A stretch of 47,568 nt of DNA from Bacteroidales bacterium. GTDB lineage: Bacteria; Bacteroidota; Bacteroidia; Bacteroidales; VadinHA17. The DNA is taken from contig JAAYUS010000245.1 of the NCBI GenBank assembly GCA_012517605.1, positions 1-47,568 of the forward strand, in the 5' to 3' direction. The notes beneath the pieces are model-generated. The model ran no database searches. It was given only the letters and a program-made list of their open reading frames with translations, and had not been told where the DNA came from. This document shows, one piece after another, positions 16,234-24,392 of this stretch. A program made the translations under genes and the position numbers. Each line of letters opens with the position of its first letter. The first letter of the stretch is position 1.

Positions 16234-17484
16234 CTATTGTTGCTCTCTAAGCAGCACAAAACTGTCAATCAGGTTCTTGTCAACATCGAAAACCTGATAT
16301 TTTATTGAACCTGGATCTATGTCCATTATTGCATAACAGTACATTGACTTTTCCGGAGTAAAGGCGATTGTGGGGATCTCCTTTCCACCCGGACCTGTGG
16401 GATTGCCGCCTGCTGTGCCGTTTGTTATAAAAACCGTACCCTCATTCGCTGATAATGAAGATGCATTCTTTTCTGCAATTTTCCCGTCTTTCATCTGAAG
16501 GTGACGTTCATAAACATGCCTGTGACCGGCAAGGCAAAGGTCGACACGGTGTTTCTCAAGCAGCGGAAGGATATTGTCTTTCCAGGCTTTGATATTGCTC
16601 CAGCCAAATGAATTCACGGGATAATGCATCCATACTATTATCCAGTTGAGTCCATGGTCGGCCTCAGCTAAGGAAAGTTCATTGTCAAGCCATGCATATT
16701 CCGGCGATCCCGGTTTGTATTTTACCTCGCCAAGCGGCTCGGCACCCTGGGCCCAGCCTGAAAAGATGCCTATAAAACGTACCTTTCCGTAAGTGAAGGA
16801 ATAATTTAACTCATCTCCCGGCAGATTGAAAAGATCATAAAAATCCTTAAAGGGTTTCTGAAAATTATCGCCTTTTTCGTTATTGACATCGTGATTTCCC
16901 AGAACAGGCATCAGGGGTGATTCAGCATTAAGATCCTGGGATACGGTCAGGAATCCTTTCCAGCTTGCAGTCTTTGAACCATCGTTCACAATATCTCCCA
17001 TGTGCAGGGTGATTGCGGGATCATATCCCTTTACGGCATTTATTACCGCAGCTGTTTTCACAAAGTTCTCATTGTTTATATTGTCCTGAGTATCACCTAT
17101 GACAGCTACTCTGAAACTTCCATTTCGGGGTTCTGATGCAAAAGAATAAACCTTGCTCCATCCTGTTGCATCAGATCCGCATTTATAATAGTATTCCTTC
17201 CCCGGCCTGAGCCTGACAAGTTCTGCAGTATAAACAGAGCAGCCGTCAGATACTGTTTCCGAGGCCTTCACTTTTTTGGATGGATCAGGCCGTGTTCCGA
17301 AAACCACATACTGCCCGGATGAACTTTTATCAGAACTCCAGGTGACAGTAACCGGAGCAGGCATCCCTTTCTTTTCGCCTGAATCCACGCTCAGATGGAT
17401 CATAGATGGTTGTGAATAAACACTTAACGATATTGCAGCAAGAAAAGCTGTCACAAATGAACTGAGATGTTTTCCCGATAACAT
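16234..17484 (-). CDS. Exported purple-acid-phosphatase-like metallophosphoesterase
   Basis: The 416-residue protein has a signal peptide (MLSGKHLSSF..., ending VYSQ), an N-terminal fibronectin-III-like PAP domain (about residues 25-115, PAPVTVTWSSDKSS...RPGKEYYYKCG), and a metallophosphatase domain with AVIGDTQDN, HMGDIVNDG, VLGNHDVNN, VWMHYP and LAGHRHVYER, which supply the binuclear metal ligands. It probably hydrolyses phosphomonoesters or diesters in the periplasm or at the surface. The ATG at 17482-17484 is chosen; the frame extends 33 codons further but those codons read through the heptad repeat and hide the signal peptide. It lies upstream of susC in the same direction with a 231-base gap, so it is probably a separate transcript. 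Confidence 0.88.
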   Translation of the reverse strand: MLSGKHLSSFVTAFLAAISLSVYSQPSMIHLSVDSGEKKGMPAPVTVTWSSDKSSSGQYVVFGTRPDPSKKVKASETVSDGCSVYTAELVRLRPGKEYYYKCGSDATGWSKVYSFASEPRNGSFRVAVIGDTQDNINNENFVKTAAVINAVKGYDPAITLHMGDIVNDGSKTASWKGFLTVSQDLNAESPLMPVLGNHDVNNEKGDNFQKPFKDFYDLFNLPGDELNYSFTYGKVRFIGIFSGWAQGAEPLGEVKYKPGSPEYAWLDNELSLAEADHGLNWIIVWMHYPVNSFGWSNIKAWKDNILPLLEKHRVDLCLAGHRHVYERHLQMKDGKIAEKNASSLSANEGTVFITNGTAGGNPTGPGGKEIPTIAFTPEKSMYCYAIMDIDPGSIKYQVFDVDKNLIDSFVLLREQQ

Positions 17485-17520
17485 TCTATTATATGTATTA
17501 GTTAAGGCTATTAAATTAAG

Positions 17521-17588
17521 TTGCTGGGTGCTAGGTGCTGGGTGCTGGTTAATGTTCACCCGGCAACCAGCAACGAGCAACAAGCACC
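17521..17588. repeat. Inverted heptanucleotide repeat array
   Basis: The left arm has four imperfect 7-base units (TGCTGGG, TGCTAGG, TGCTGGG, TGCTGGT; 17522-17549). The right arm has the complementary units CAACCAG, CAACGAG and CAACAAG, ending in CACC (17565-17588). Together they can fold into a long imperfect hairpin. The right-arm unit matches the tract at 1-60. It lies in the divergent gap between the phosphatase and the DUF5009 gene. Confidence 0.6.
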
Positions 17589-17662
17589 TGCAGATTAAGT
17601 ATCCAATACTTGCTTCGAAAATAATAGATTTTTAGAGTAATGTCAGTGACTTGTGATTTTTA

Positions 17663-17670
17663 TATATTTG
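17663..17670 (+). promoter_or_regulatory. Candidate -7 element for the DUF5009-GH105-GH106-GH5 operon
   Basis: TATATTTG is an exact TAnnTTTG match, 42 bases before the DUF5009 start. No good TTTG is found at the expected upstream distance, so the assignment rests on the -7 element alone. Confidence 0.35.
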
Positions 17671-17711
17671 ACTTAGGATAATTTTTAAATATAGTTTGAA
17701 ATATTTTTTAT

Positions 17712-18833
17712 ATGGAAGAAGTTAAAAAATCACAGACCAAACGACTCTATTCTCTCGATGCGCTGCGCGGATTCGATATGTTCTGGATCATGGGGGGAGA
17801 AGCAATTTTCGCCGGACTGGCAACTCTTACAGGCTGGCCGGTTCTTAAATGGTGGGCAACACAGCTTGAACATGTCCAGTGGCATGGCTTTGTCTTTTAC
17901 GATATGATATTTCCACTGTTCCTGTTTATCGCAGGGATCTCCTTCCCTTTTTCATATGCAAAAAGGACAGCCAATAATGACACCCGAATATCGATTTATA
18001 AGCATGTCATTTACAGAGGTGTCATCCTGGTTCTTCTGGGGATACTTTATAATAATGGCGTGAGGTTTAACCTCGGCGAATTACGCTATGGCAGCGTTTT
18101 AGGACGCATTGGTCTTGCCTGGATGTTCGCAGCGCTTATCTTTATGAACACAAAACTGGTATACAGAATCGTATGGTTCTGGGGGCTTCTGATCGTTTAC
18201 TGGATCCTGTTCATTCTCTTCCCTGCGCATGACCTGGGTTCGACAGATCCTTTTTCGCAGACAGGCAACCTTGCCAGCCATATCGACAGGCTTATTATGC
18301 CGGGAAGGCTTTACAGGGGCAATCACGATCCTGAAGGCATCTTCAGTACAATACCTGCCATCTCCACTGCCCTGCTGGGCATGTTTACCGGAGAGTTTCT
18401 TCTATCTAAATACCTTAATGACAAGCAGATAAAGAAGGTACTTTATATGGCTGTTGCAGCAATTGCATTAATGATAATAGGCAGGATCTGGAACCTGGCA
18501 TTTCCAATCAATAAAAACCTGTGGAGCAGCTCATTTGTATGCTGGGTAGGCGGTATCAGTCTTCTTCTTTTCACAATATTCTATCTTATTATTGATGTCT
18601 GGAACTATAGAAAATGGGCTTTCTTTTTTGTTGTGATAGGACTGAATCCGATAACGATTTACCTAGCAAACAGGATAATCAATTTCGACCGCGCAGCGAA
18701 ATTCTTCTTTGGCGGATTTATTGAAGTACTTCCTGAAACATGGACTCCTTTCATTGAAGGCATTGCCGTTACAACAGTAGGATGGGTTTTCCTGTATATC
18801 CTTTACAAAAAGAAAATTTTCTTAAAAATATAG
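17712..18833 (+). CDS. DUF5009 / HGSNAT-like integral membrane protein
   Basis: The 373-residue polytopic inner-membrane protein opens with RLYSLDALRGFDMFWIMGGE, the characteristic start of the DUF5009/COG4299 family related to heparan-alpha-glucosaminide N-acetyltransferase. About ten hydrophobic segments follow, including FYDMIFPLFLFIAGISFPFSYA and GVILVLLGILYNNGV. Relatives transfer acetyl groups across the membrane onto sugars, and this family recurs in Bacteroidota sugar loci. It is the first gene of a four-gene rightward cluster, with the GH105 start one base after its stop. Acetylation of an imported oligosaccharide is inference. Confidence 0.82.
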   Translation: MEEVKKSQTKRLYSLDALRGFDMFWIMGGEAIFAGLATLTGWPVLKWWATQLEHVQWHGFVFYDMIFPLFLFIAGISFPFSYAKRTANNDTRISIYKHVIYRGVILVLLGILYNNGVRFNLGELRYGSVLGRIGLAWMFAALIFMNTKLVYRIVWFWGLLIVYWILFILFPAHDLGSTDPFSQTGNLASHIDRLIMPGRLYRGNHDPEGIFSTIPAISTALLGMFTGEFLLSKYLNDKQIKKVLYMAVAAIALMIIGRIWNLAFPINKNLWSSSFVCWVGGISLLLFTIFYLIIDVWNYRKWAFFFVVIGLNPITIYLANRIINFDRAAKFFFGGFIEVLPETWTPFIEGIAVTTVGWVFLYILYKKKIFLKI

Positions 18834-18834
18834 A

Positions 18835-20214
18835 ATGAATAAAAAGCTTACGGTACTGCTTATCCCGGTGATATTTGCAACTATTCCTGTCCTGTGCCAG
18901 GACCCCACGCAAAAGATAACTGATACAAATACTCAGCTGCATGCACTGCAGCCTGATTATCCTGTTCCTTACGGGGCGCCTGATCAGAAAGATATTATTG
19001 CAACCATCGACAAATTGTACAATTATATTGATGCTTCGACACCACCGGTGATTAAGGATTCAAGAACCGGTGCCGTTATTACTGAGCTGTCTAAGACTAC
19101 CGTTGATGCCGTATTTGAGCCGGGCATCTTCAGGCTTGTCAGCTATGAATGGGGTGTGACATACGGTGCAATGCTCTCCGCATATGAGATAACCGGAGAT
19201 CCGAAATTCAGGGAATATACTCTTAAGCGTATAGGTCTCATAGGAAAGATGGCCGGCTATTTCAGGAATTCCGGAAATCCCGGACTTATCGAAAAGAGCC
19301 CTGTAAGATCTGTACTTGAACCACGTGCACTTGATGATGCCGGTTCAATGTGCGCTGCAATGATAAAGACTTTTGGGGTAAACGGGGATAAAGATCTCCG
19401 TCCTTGCATTGACACATATATTAACTATATTTCAAAAGGCCAGCTCAGGCTTGGTGACGGCACGCTTGCCCGTGACAGGCCCCTGCCCCATGCATTGTGG
19501 CTCGACGATCTTTATATGAGCGTACCGGCTCTCGCACAAATGGGCTTACTCACCGGAAACAGGGATTATTATGATGATGCCTGCAGGCAGATAATCCAGT
19601 TCTCCCGCAGGATGTTCAATAAGGAAACCGGTCTTTATATGCATGGCTGGATAGAAGGAATGAAGCCGCATCCCGAATTTTACTGGGGAAGATGTAACGG
19701 ATGGGCCATTCTTGCAATGACTGAACTGCTTGATGTGCTTCCGGCAAACTATCCTCTCAGAAAAGATATTCTCGAACAATACCGCCTTCATGCCTCAGGC
19801 ATTGTCAGGTATCAGGCCGGATCAGGGTTCTGGCACCAGCTTATCGACAGGAACGACTCGTACCTTGAAACATCAGCCACAGCCATCTTTACATATTGTA
19901 TTGCCCACGGCATAAACATGGGATGGCTCGATGCTCAGGCTTTTGGCCCTGCTGCCGTCTTGGGCTGGAATGCTGTTAAAACCAAAGTGAATGATAAGGG
20001 TCAGGTTGAAGGTACCTGTGTTGGTACCGGCATGGCCTTTGATCCGGCATTTTACTATCACCGGCCTGTAAACGTGGCAGCAGCTCATGGTTACGGACCA
20101 GTTATCCTTGCAGCATCAGAGATGCTCAGACTCACAAAAAATTACCAGATCGTGATAAATGACTCAGCCGTAATGTTCTACAAAAAGGGAACTAACTGGC
20201 TGGAAAACAGATAA
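18835..20214 (+). CDS. Glycoside hydrolase family 105/88 unsaturated uronyl hydrolase
   Basis: The 459-residue exported protein has a signal peptide (residues 1-21, ending PVLCQ) and an (alpha/alpha)6 barrel of the GH105/GH88 type. The signature LWLDDLYMSVPALAQMG contains the candidate catalytic Asp pair 224-225, and FYWGRCNGWAILAMTELLDVLP is the conserved C-terminal half motif. These enzymes hydrate the 4,5-unsaturated uronic acid left at the non-reducing end by polysaccharide lyases, which releases it from rhamnose or other sugars. It is tightly packed between the DUF5009 and GH106 genes. A second, diverged GH105 lies at 29941-31065. No lyase gene is in the window. Confidence 0.9.
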   Translation: MNKKLTVLLIPVIFATIPVLCQDPTQKITDTNTQLHALQPDYPVPYGAPDQKDIIATIDKLYNYIDASTPPVIKDSRTGAVITELSKTTVDAVFEPGIFRLVSYEWGVTYGAMLSAYEITGDPKFREYTLKRIGLIGKMAGYFRNSGNPGLIEKSPVRSVLEPRALDDAGSMCAAMIKTFGVNGDKDLRPCIDTYINYISKGQLRLGDGTLARDRPLPHALWLDDLYMSVPALAQMGLLTGNRDYYDDACRQIIQFSRRMFNKETGLYMHGWIEGMKPHPEFYWGRCNGWAILAMTELLDVLPANYPLRKDILEQYRLHASGIVRYQAGSGFWHQLIDRNDSYLETSATAIFTYCIAHGINMGWLDAQAFGPAAVLGWNAVKTKVNDKGQVEGTCVGTGMAFDPAFYYHRPVNVAAAHGYGPVILAASEMLRLTKNYQIVINDSAVMFYKKGTNWLENR

Positions 20215-20215
20215 C

Positions 20216-23056
20216 ATGCGATTAAAGATCATTTTTCTGGCATTGCTTTTCAGCCAGGCTGCCGCAGCCCAGCAGATCTCATGGCCTCCAATAACAAAAG
20301 AGAATAAGCCATGGACCCGCTGGTGGTGGCCTGGTAGCATTGTAACCAAACCCGATCTTACAGCTGCAATGGAAAAATATAGTGAAGCTGGTCTGGGAGG
20401 TATGGAAATTGCTGTAATCTACGGAGTAAAGGGTTATGAGGACAGGTTCATAAATTATCTGTCGCCACAGTGGATGGAAATGTTCACGCATACCCTTCGG
20501 GAGGCGGGAAGGCTGAACATGGGAATTGACCTGGCAAATGCCTCAGGATGGCCTTTCGGTGGCCCATGGGTCGAACCTGATGATGCATGCAGGAACATCA
20601 ATTATAAAACGTGGTCGCTGAATACCGGCGATTCGCTTACCGAAAAAATAGAATTCATCCAGCAGCCACTTGTAAGACCTGTTGGAATAAAACCCGATAT
20701 CTCAAAGCTAAACTACCCGATCGCCAAAAACGGAAACCTCCAGCTTTATGCCCTCGATCAGATAAGGTTTGAAATGCCGGTTCCGCTTGTAACACTAATC
20801 GCATATTCAGATAAAGGTGATATAGTGGATCTGACATCAAAAGTCACACCAGACGGAAAACTAAACTGGATTGCAGGGGAAGGGAACTGGAAAATCTACG
20901 GGCTTTTCGAAGGATGGCACGGTAAAATGGCTGAGCGCGCAGGTCCCGGAGGAGAAGGCGATGTTATTGACCATTTTTCCGGAAAAGCAATAAAGAATTA
21001 CCTGAATCATTTCGACGAAGTATTCAAAGGCTATGACCTTACAAATCTCAGAGGTTATTTCAATGACTCCTATGAAGTTGACGATGCTTCGGGTCAGGCA
21101 AACTGGACAAACGATATGTTCCGCGAGTTTTACATCAGGAGAGGTTACGATCTGAGAGGCTTCCTGCCTGCTCTTTTCCAGCAAGATGATCCGGAAAAAA
21201 ATGCAAGGGTACTTTCAGACTACAGGCAAACAATATCCGACCTAATCCTTGATAAGTTTACCTCAACCTGGGCACAATGGGCACACAGGCAGGGCAAAAC
21301 CACCCGTGACCAGGCACACGGGTCTCCGGGAAATATCCTCGACCTTTACGCGGCAACAGATATTCCCGAGACCGAAGGAAACGAAATAACAAGATTCAAA
21401 TTTGCCTCATCAGCGGCTAACGTTACAGGAAAACAATATGCCTCCTGTGAGGCAGCCACATGGCTTAACGAACATTTTGTCTCATCCCTTGCCGATGTTA
21501 AGAAAGTAGTAGACCTGAGCTTCATTGCAGGGATTAATCATATCTTCTACCATGGCACTTGTTTTACCCCTCAGAATGAGCCATGGCCCGGGTTCCTGTT
21601 CTATGCGGCGGTGGAATTCACCCCTGCAAATCCTTTCTGGAACGACTTCAAAGCATTGAATAACTATATTGCACACACTCAGTCTTTCCTTCAGACAGGC
21701 CGTGCTGACAATGAAGTACTTCTTTATTTTCCAATTTTCGACAGGTATGAATCCTACGGTAAAGGCCTGCTGGAACACTTCGATGCACTGAGCCCTGCAT
21801 TCGACGGTTCCCATTTTAAAAATGCCGCTGATACCATGGTTGAAAAAGGTTATTGCTATGATTATATTTCCGATCTTCAGCTGACCCAGACCTTTTTTGA
21901 CGGAGAATATCTTGAAACTGAAGGCAATATTTACAGGACTATTGTTATACCGGAATGTAAATACATCCCTGCCGAAACATTTGCACAGATCCTGAAACTG
22001 GCCTCTGAAGGGGCAACCATAATTTTTTACGGTGATCTTCCCGTGAACATTTCCGGATGGGCTGACAAGGATGAGAAAACATCATTCTTCAAAAGGCTGA
22101 AGGCAGGAATTCATTTTGTCCCTTCAGGAACAGCCGGGATAATGAAAGCTGCTTATGGTAAGGGGACTATTCTTAATGGTTCCGGTCTTGAAAACTTACT
22201 ATCATTTGCCGGCATTGAAAGAGAGACAATGACCGACAGTAAACTTGGATTTACAAGAAGAAGAACTCCTGAAGGAATTGTATATTTTGTTACAAATCAG
22301 AGTGACAGGGAATTCGAAGGATGGATAAACCTTAAAACGGAAGGCGTATCTGCAGCCATATTTAATCCGATGAATGAAAAAACCGGACTGGCAAATACCA
22401 GAAAATCGCCTGATGGCTGTTCAATGGTTTTTCTTAAGGCCCTGCCTTATGAGTCGCTGATAATAAATGTTTACAACAACAAGATAAAGGGAAAGGAATA
22501 TCCATTCTATGAAAAGACTGGAAAGGAGACTGTACTTAACGGCAAATGGAAAGTTGAATTCATTGATGGTGGTCCGGTTCTGCCTGATCCTGAAGAGGTA
22601 AGCAGCCTGACTTCATGGACTGAAATGGGAAATGAAGAACTTAAAAATTTCTCTGGTACTGCCCGGTATACAATAATTTTCGACAAGCCTGCCGGCAGGG
22701 CGGATGCATGGTTAATTGATCTTGGAAAAGTCTGCGAGAGCGCCAGTTCAGCCCTAAATGGTGTTAGTCTGGGAACCCTTATCGGTCCTTATTATTCAGT
22801 CGTTATCGACAGCAGGCAGCTTAAGCAGACAAACACGCTTGTCATAAACGTATCGAACCTGATGGCTAACCGGATAGCATATATGGACAGGAATAAGATC
22901 CCATGGAAAAAATTCTATAACGTGAACATGGCTGCCCGGCTGAAGCAAAATACAAAGGACGGGATTTTTGACGCATCGAGTTGGGAACCAAGGGAATCAG
23001 GGCTATTAGGCCCTGTAACAATCACAGGTATGAAAAAGATTAAACATAACAATTAA
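20216..23056 (+). CDS. Glycoside hydrolase family 106-type alpha-L-rhamnosidase
   Basis: The 946-residue exported protein has a signal peptide (ending AAAAQ). The mature N-terminus PWTRWWWPGSIVTKPDL and the AGLGGMEIAVIYG and DLANASGWPFGGPWV segments are typical of GH106 alpha-L-rhamnosidases. A barrel with YFNDSYEVD, HGSPGNILDLYAATDIPETE and GINHIFYHGTCFTP follows, and the C-terminus has a galactose-binding-like beta domain (GTARYTIIFDKPAG...NTLVINVSNL). It starts one base after the GH105 stop. Paired with GH105 it would remove rhamnose after the unsaturated uronic acid is cleaved. The GH106-like protein at 41300-44434 is only distantly similar. Confidence 0.85.
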   Translation: MRLKIIFLALLFSQAAAAQQISWPPITKENKPWTRWWWPGSIVTKPDLTAAMEKYSEAGLGGMEIAVIYGVKGYEDRFINYLSPQWMEMFTHTLREAGRLNMGIDLANASGWPFGGPWVEPDDACRNINYKTWSLNTGDSLTEKIEFIQQPLVRPVGIKPDISKLNYPIAKNGNLQLYALDQIRFEMPVPLVTLIAYSDKGDIVDLTSKVTPDGKLNWIAGEGNWKIYGLFEGWHGKMAERAGPGGEGDVIDHFSGKAIKNYLNHFDEVFKGYDLTNLRGYFNDSYEVDDASGQANWTNDMFREFYIRRGYDLRGFLPALFQQDDPEKNARVLSDYRQTISDLILDKFTSTWAQWAHRQGKTTRDQAHGSPGNILDLYAATDIPETEGNEITRFKFASSAANVTGKQYASCEAATWLNEHFVSSLADVKKVVDLSFIAGINHIFYHGTCFTPQNEPWPGFLFYAAVEFTPANPFWNDFKALNNYIAHTQSFLQTGRADNEVLLYFPIFDRYESYGKGLLEHFDALSPAFDGSHFKNAADTMVEKGYCYDYISDLQLTQTFFDGEYLETEGNIYRTIVIPECKYIPAETFAQILKLASEGATIIFYGDLPVNISGWADKDEKTSFFKRLKAGIHFVPSGTAGIMKAAYGKGTILNGSGLENLLSFAGIERETMTDSKLGFTRRRTPEGIVYFVTNQSDREFEGWINLKTEGVSAAIFNPMNEKTGLANTRKSPDGCSMVFLKALPYESLIINVYNNKIKGKEYPFYEKTGKETVLNGKWKVEFIDGGPVLPDPEEVSSLTSWTEMGNEELKNFSGTARYTIIFDKPAGRADAWLIDLGKVCESASSALNGVSLGTLIGPYYSVVIDSRQLKQTNTLVINVSNLMANRIAYMDRNKIPWKKFYNVNMAARLKQNTKDGIFDASSWEPRESGLLGPVTITGMKKIKHNN

Positions 23057-23067
23057 ATACAATAACC

Positions 23068-24231
23068 ATGGAAACAAACAAGATGGGACGCCGTGTATTT
23101 ATAAGAAATACGTCACTTGCTGCAGCCGCAATAAGCCTTTCGGGAACAAAGGCGCTTTCCTCTCCCCTTCCTGCAGCTAAAAACAAGCTTCCCAGGTGGA
23201 AGGGTTTTAACCTTCTTGATTTCTTTTCCCCGCAGCCTCACAGGGATCCTTCTTCATCGGGAACCACTGAAGATGATCTGAAATGGATGGCCGACTGGGG
23301 TTTCGACTTTGTAAGGATCCCAATGGCATATCCTAGGTATCTTTCATTCGACCGGACAAGGGATATCCGGAAGGACGAGGTATGCAATTTCAATCCGGCT
23401 GTTCTTGAGGAAGTCGACAGGCTCATCACGATGGCAAACAAATACAATCTCCATGTCAGCCTGAACCTCCACCGTGGACCGGGATATTGTATAAACGCCG
23501 GGTTTCATGAGCCATTCAACCTGTGGAAAGACGCTGATGCCCAGGAAGCATTTTACAACCACTGGGCGATGTGGGCTGAACGGTACAAAGGAATCTCAGA
23601 AAAAAAGCTGAGTTTCGACCTGCTGAACGAGCCTGCATATATTGAGGATATGAACGATCAGTATGCACAAAAAGGTCCGGTGCCAGGCGAAATTTACAGA
23701 AAGATCGCCATGGAAACTTCAAAGGTTATTTGGAAGTATAATAAAGACAGGCTGATAGTTGCTGACGGCAACAGCGGCGGAAGCAATGTAATACCGGAAC
23801 TGGCCGATCTCAATATTGCCCAGAGCTGCAGGGCATATTATCCGCATTATGTTTCCCACTATCAGGCATCATGGGTATGGAAGGATCCATCAAAGGCTCC
23901 GATGCCCGTATGGCCGGGGGGCATTGACGGCAAACAGTTTGGCCGTGCTCAGCTTGAAGAATTCTACAAGCCATGGATTGAGCTTGTCAACAAAGGTGTA
24001 GGCGTTCACTGCGGCGAAGGCGGTTGTTACAACAAGACCCCACATCCTGTATTCCTGGCATGGTTTGAAGATATACTCGACATCCTTACAAGTAACAACA
24101 TTGGTTATGCATTATGGAATTTCAGGGGTGATTTCGGTATCCTCGATTCACGTCGGACAGATATCGAATACGCCGACTGGCATGGACATAAGCTCGACTC
24201 CAGGCTTCTGGAACTTCTTAAAAAGTATTAA
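23068..24231 (+). CDS. Glycoside hydrolase family 5-like (cellulase-fold) enzyme with Tat-like signal
   Basis: The 387-residue protein begins with GRRVFIRNTSLAAAA, a twin-arginine-like signal, and its mature part is a GH5-type (beta/alpha)8 barrel. RIPMAYPRYL, LNLHRGPGY and FDLLNEPAY are visible, with Glu188 as predicted acid/base. The predicted nucleophile is Glu317 in VHCGEGGCYN, and YALWNFRGDFGILDS is the strand-8 region. GH5 enzymes cleave beta-linked glycans; subfamily and substrate cannot be assigned by eye. It follows the GH106 gene by 11 bases and ends the cluster. An alternative start at 23083 would begin directly at MGRR. Confidence 0.85.
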   Translation: METNKMGRRVFIRNTSLAAAAISLSGTKALSSPLPAAKNKLPRWKGFNLLDFFSPQPHRDPSSSGTTEDDLKWMADWGFDFVRIPMAYPRYLSFDRTRDIRKDEVCNFNPAVLEEVDRLITMANKYNLHVSLNLHRGPGYCINAGFHEPFNLWKDADAQEAFYNHWAMWAERYKGISEKKLSFDLLNEPAYIEDMNDQYAQKGPVPGEIYRKIAMETSKVIWKYNKDRLIVADGNSGGSNVIPELADLNIAQSCRAYYPHYVSHYQASWVWKDPSKAPMPVWPGGIDGKQFGRAQLEEFYKPWIELVNKGVGVHCGEGGCYNKTPHPVFLAWFEDILDILTSNNIGYALWNFRGDFGILDSRRTDIEYADWHGHKLDSRLLELLKKY

Positions 24232-24251
24232 CTGAATCTGAAAATATTGAT

Positions 24252-24296
24252 AGCCATTCCGGAAATGGCTCACGAAAAATCTCTTTTATGAGAGAT
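24252..24296. other. Two adjacent hairpins downstream of the GH5 gene
   Basis: AGCCATT-ccgga-AATGGCT (24252-24270) is followed after 8 bases by ATCTCT-tttatg-AGAGAT (24279-24296). Neither has a downstream T tract, so they are not typical intrinsic terminators. They may stabilise the 3' end of the GH cluster mRNA, or fold in the long leader of the DUF5916 gene. Confidence 0.45.
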
Positions 24297-24392
24297 AAAG
24301 CTGTTTATTCATATAAGAGGCATTTACGTTAAAAAAAATTTCATGATTTATCCTGACTGCTGATATTTGAACAAAACTTAAAATTCAGCATT

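Noticed and set aside
17485-17583. 33-codon N-terminal extension of the metallophosphoesterase
   Set aside because: The extension is coded by the heptad repeat array and would bury the signal peptide; the ATG at 17482-17484 is preferred.
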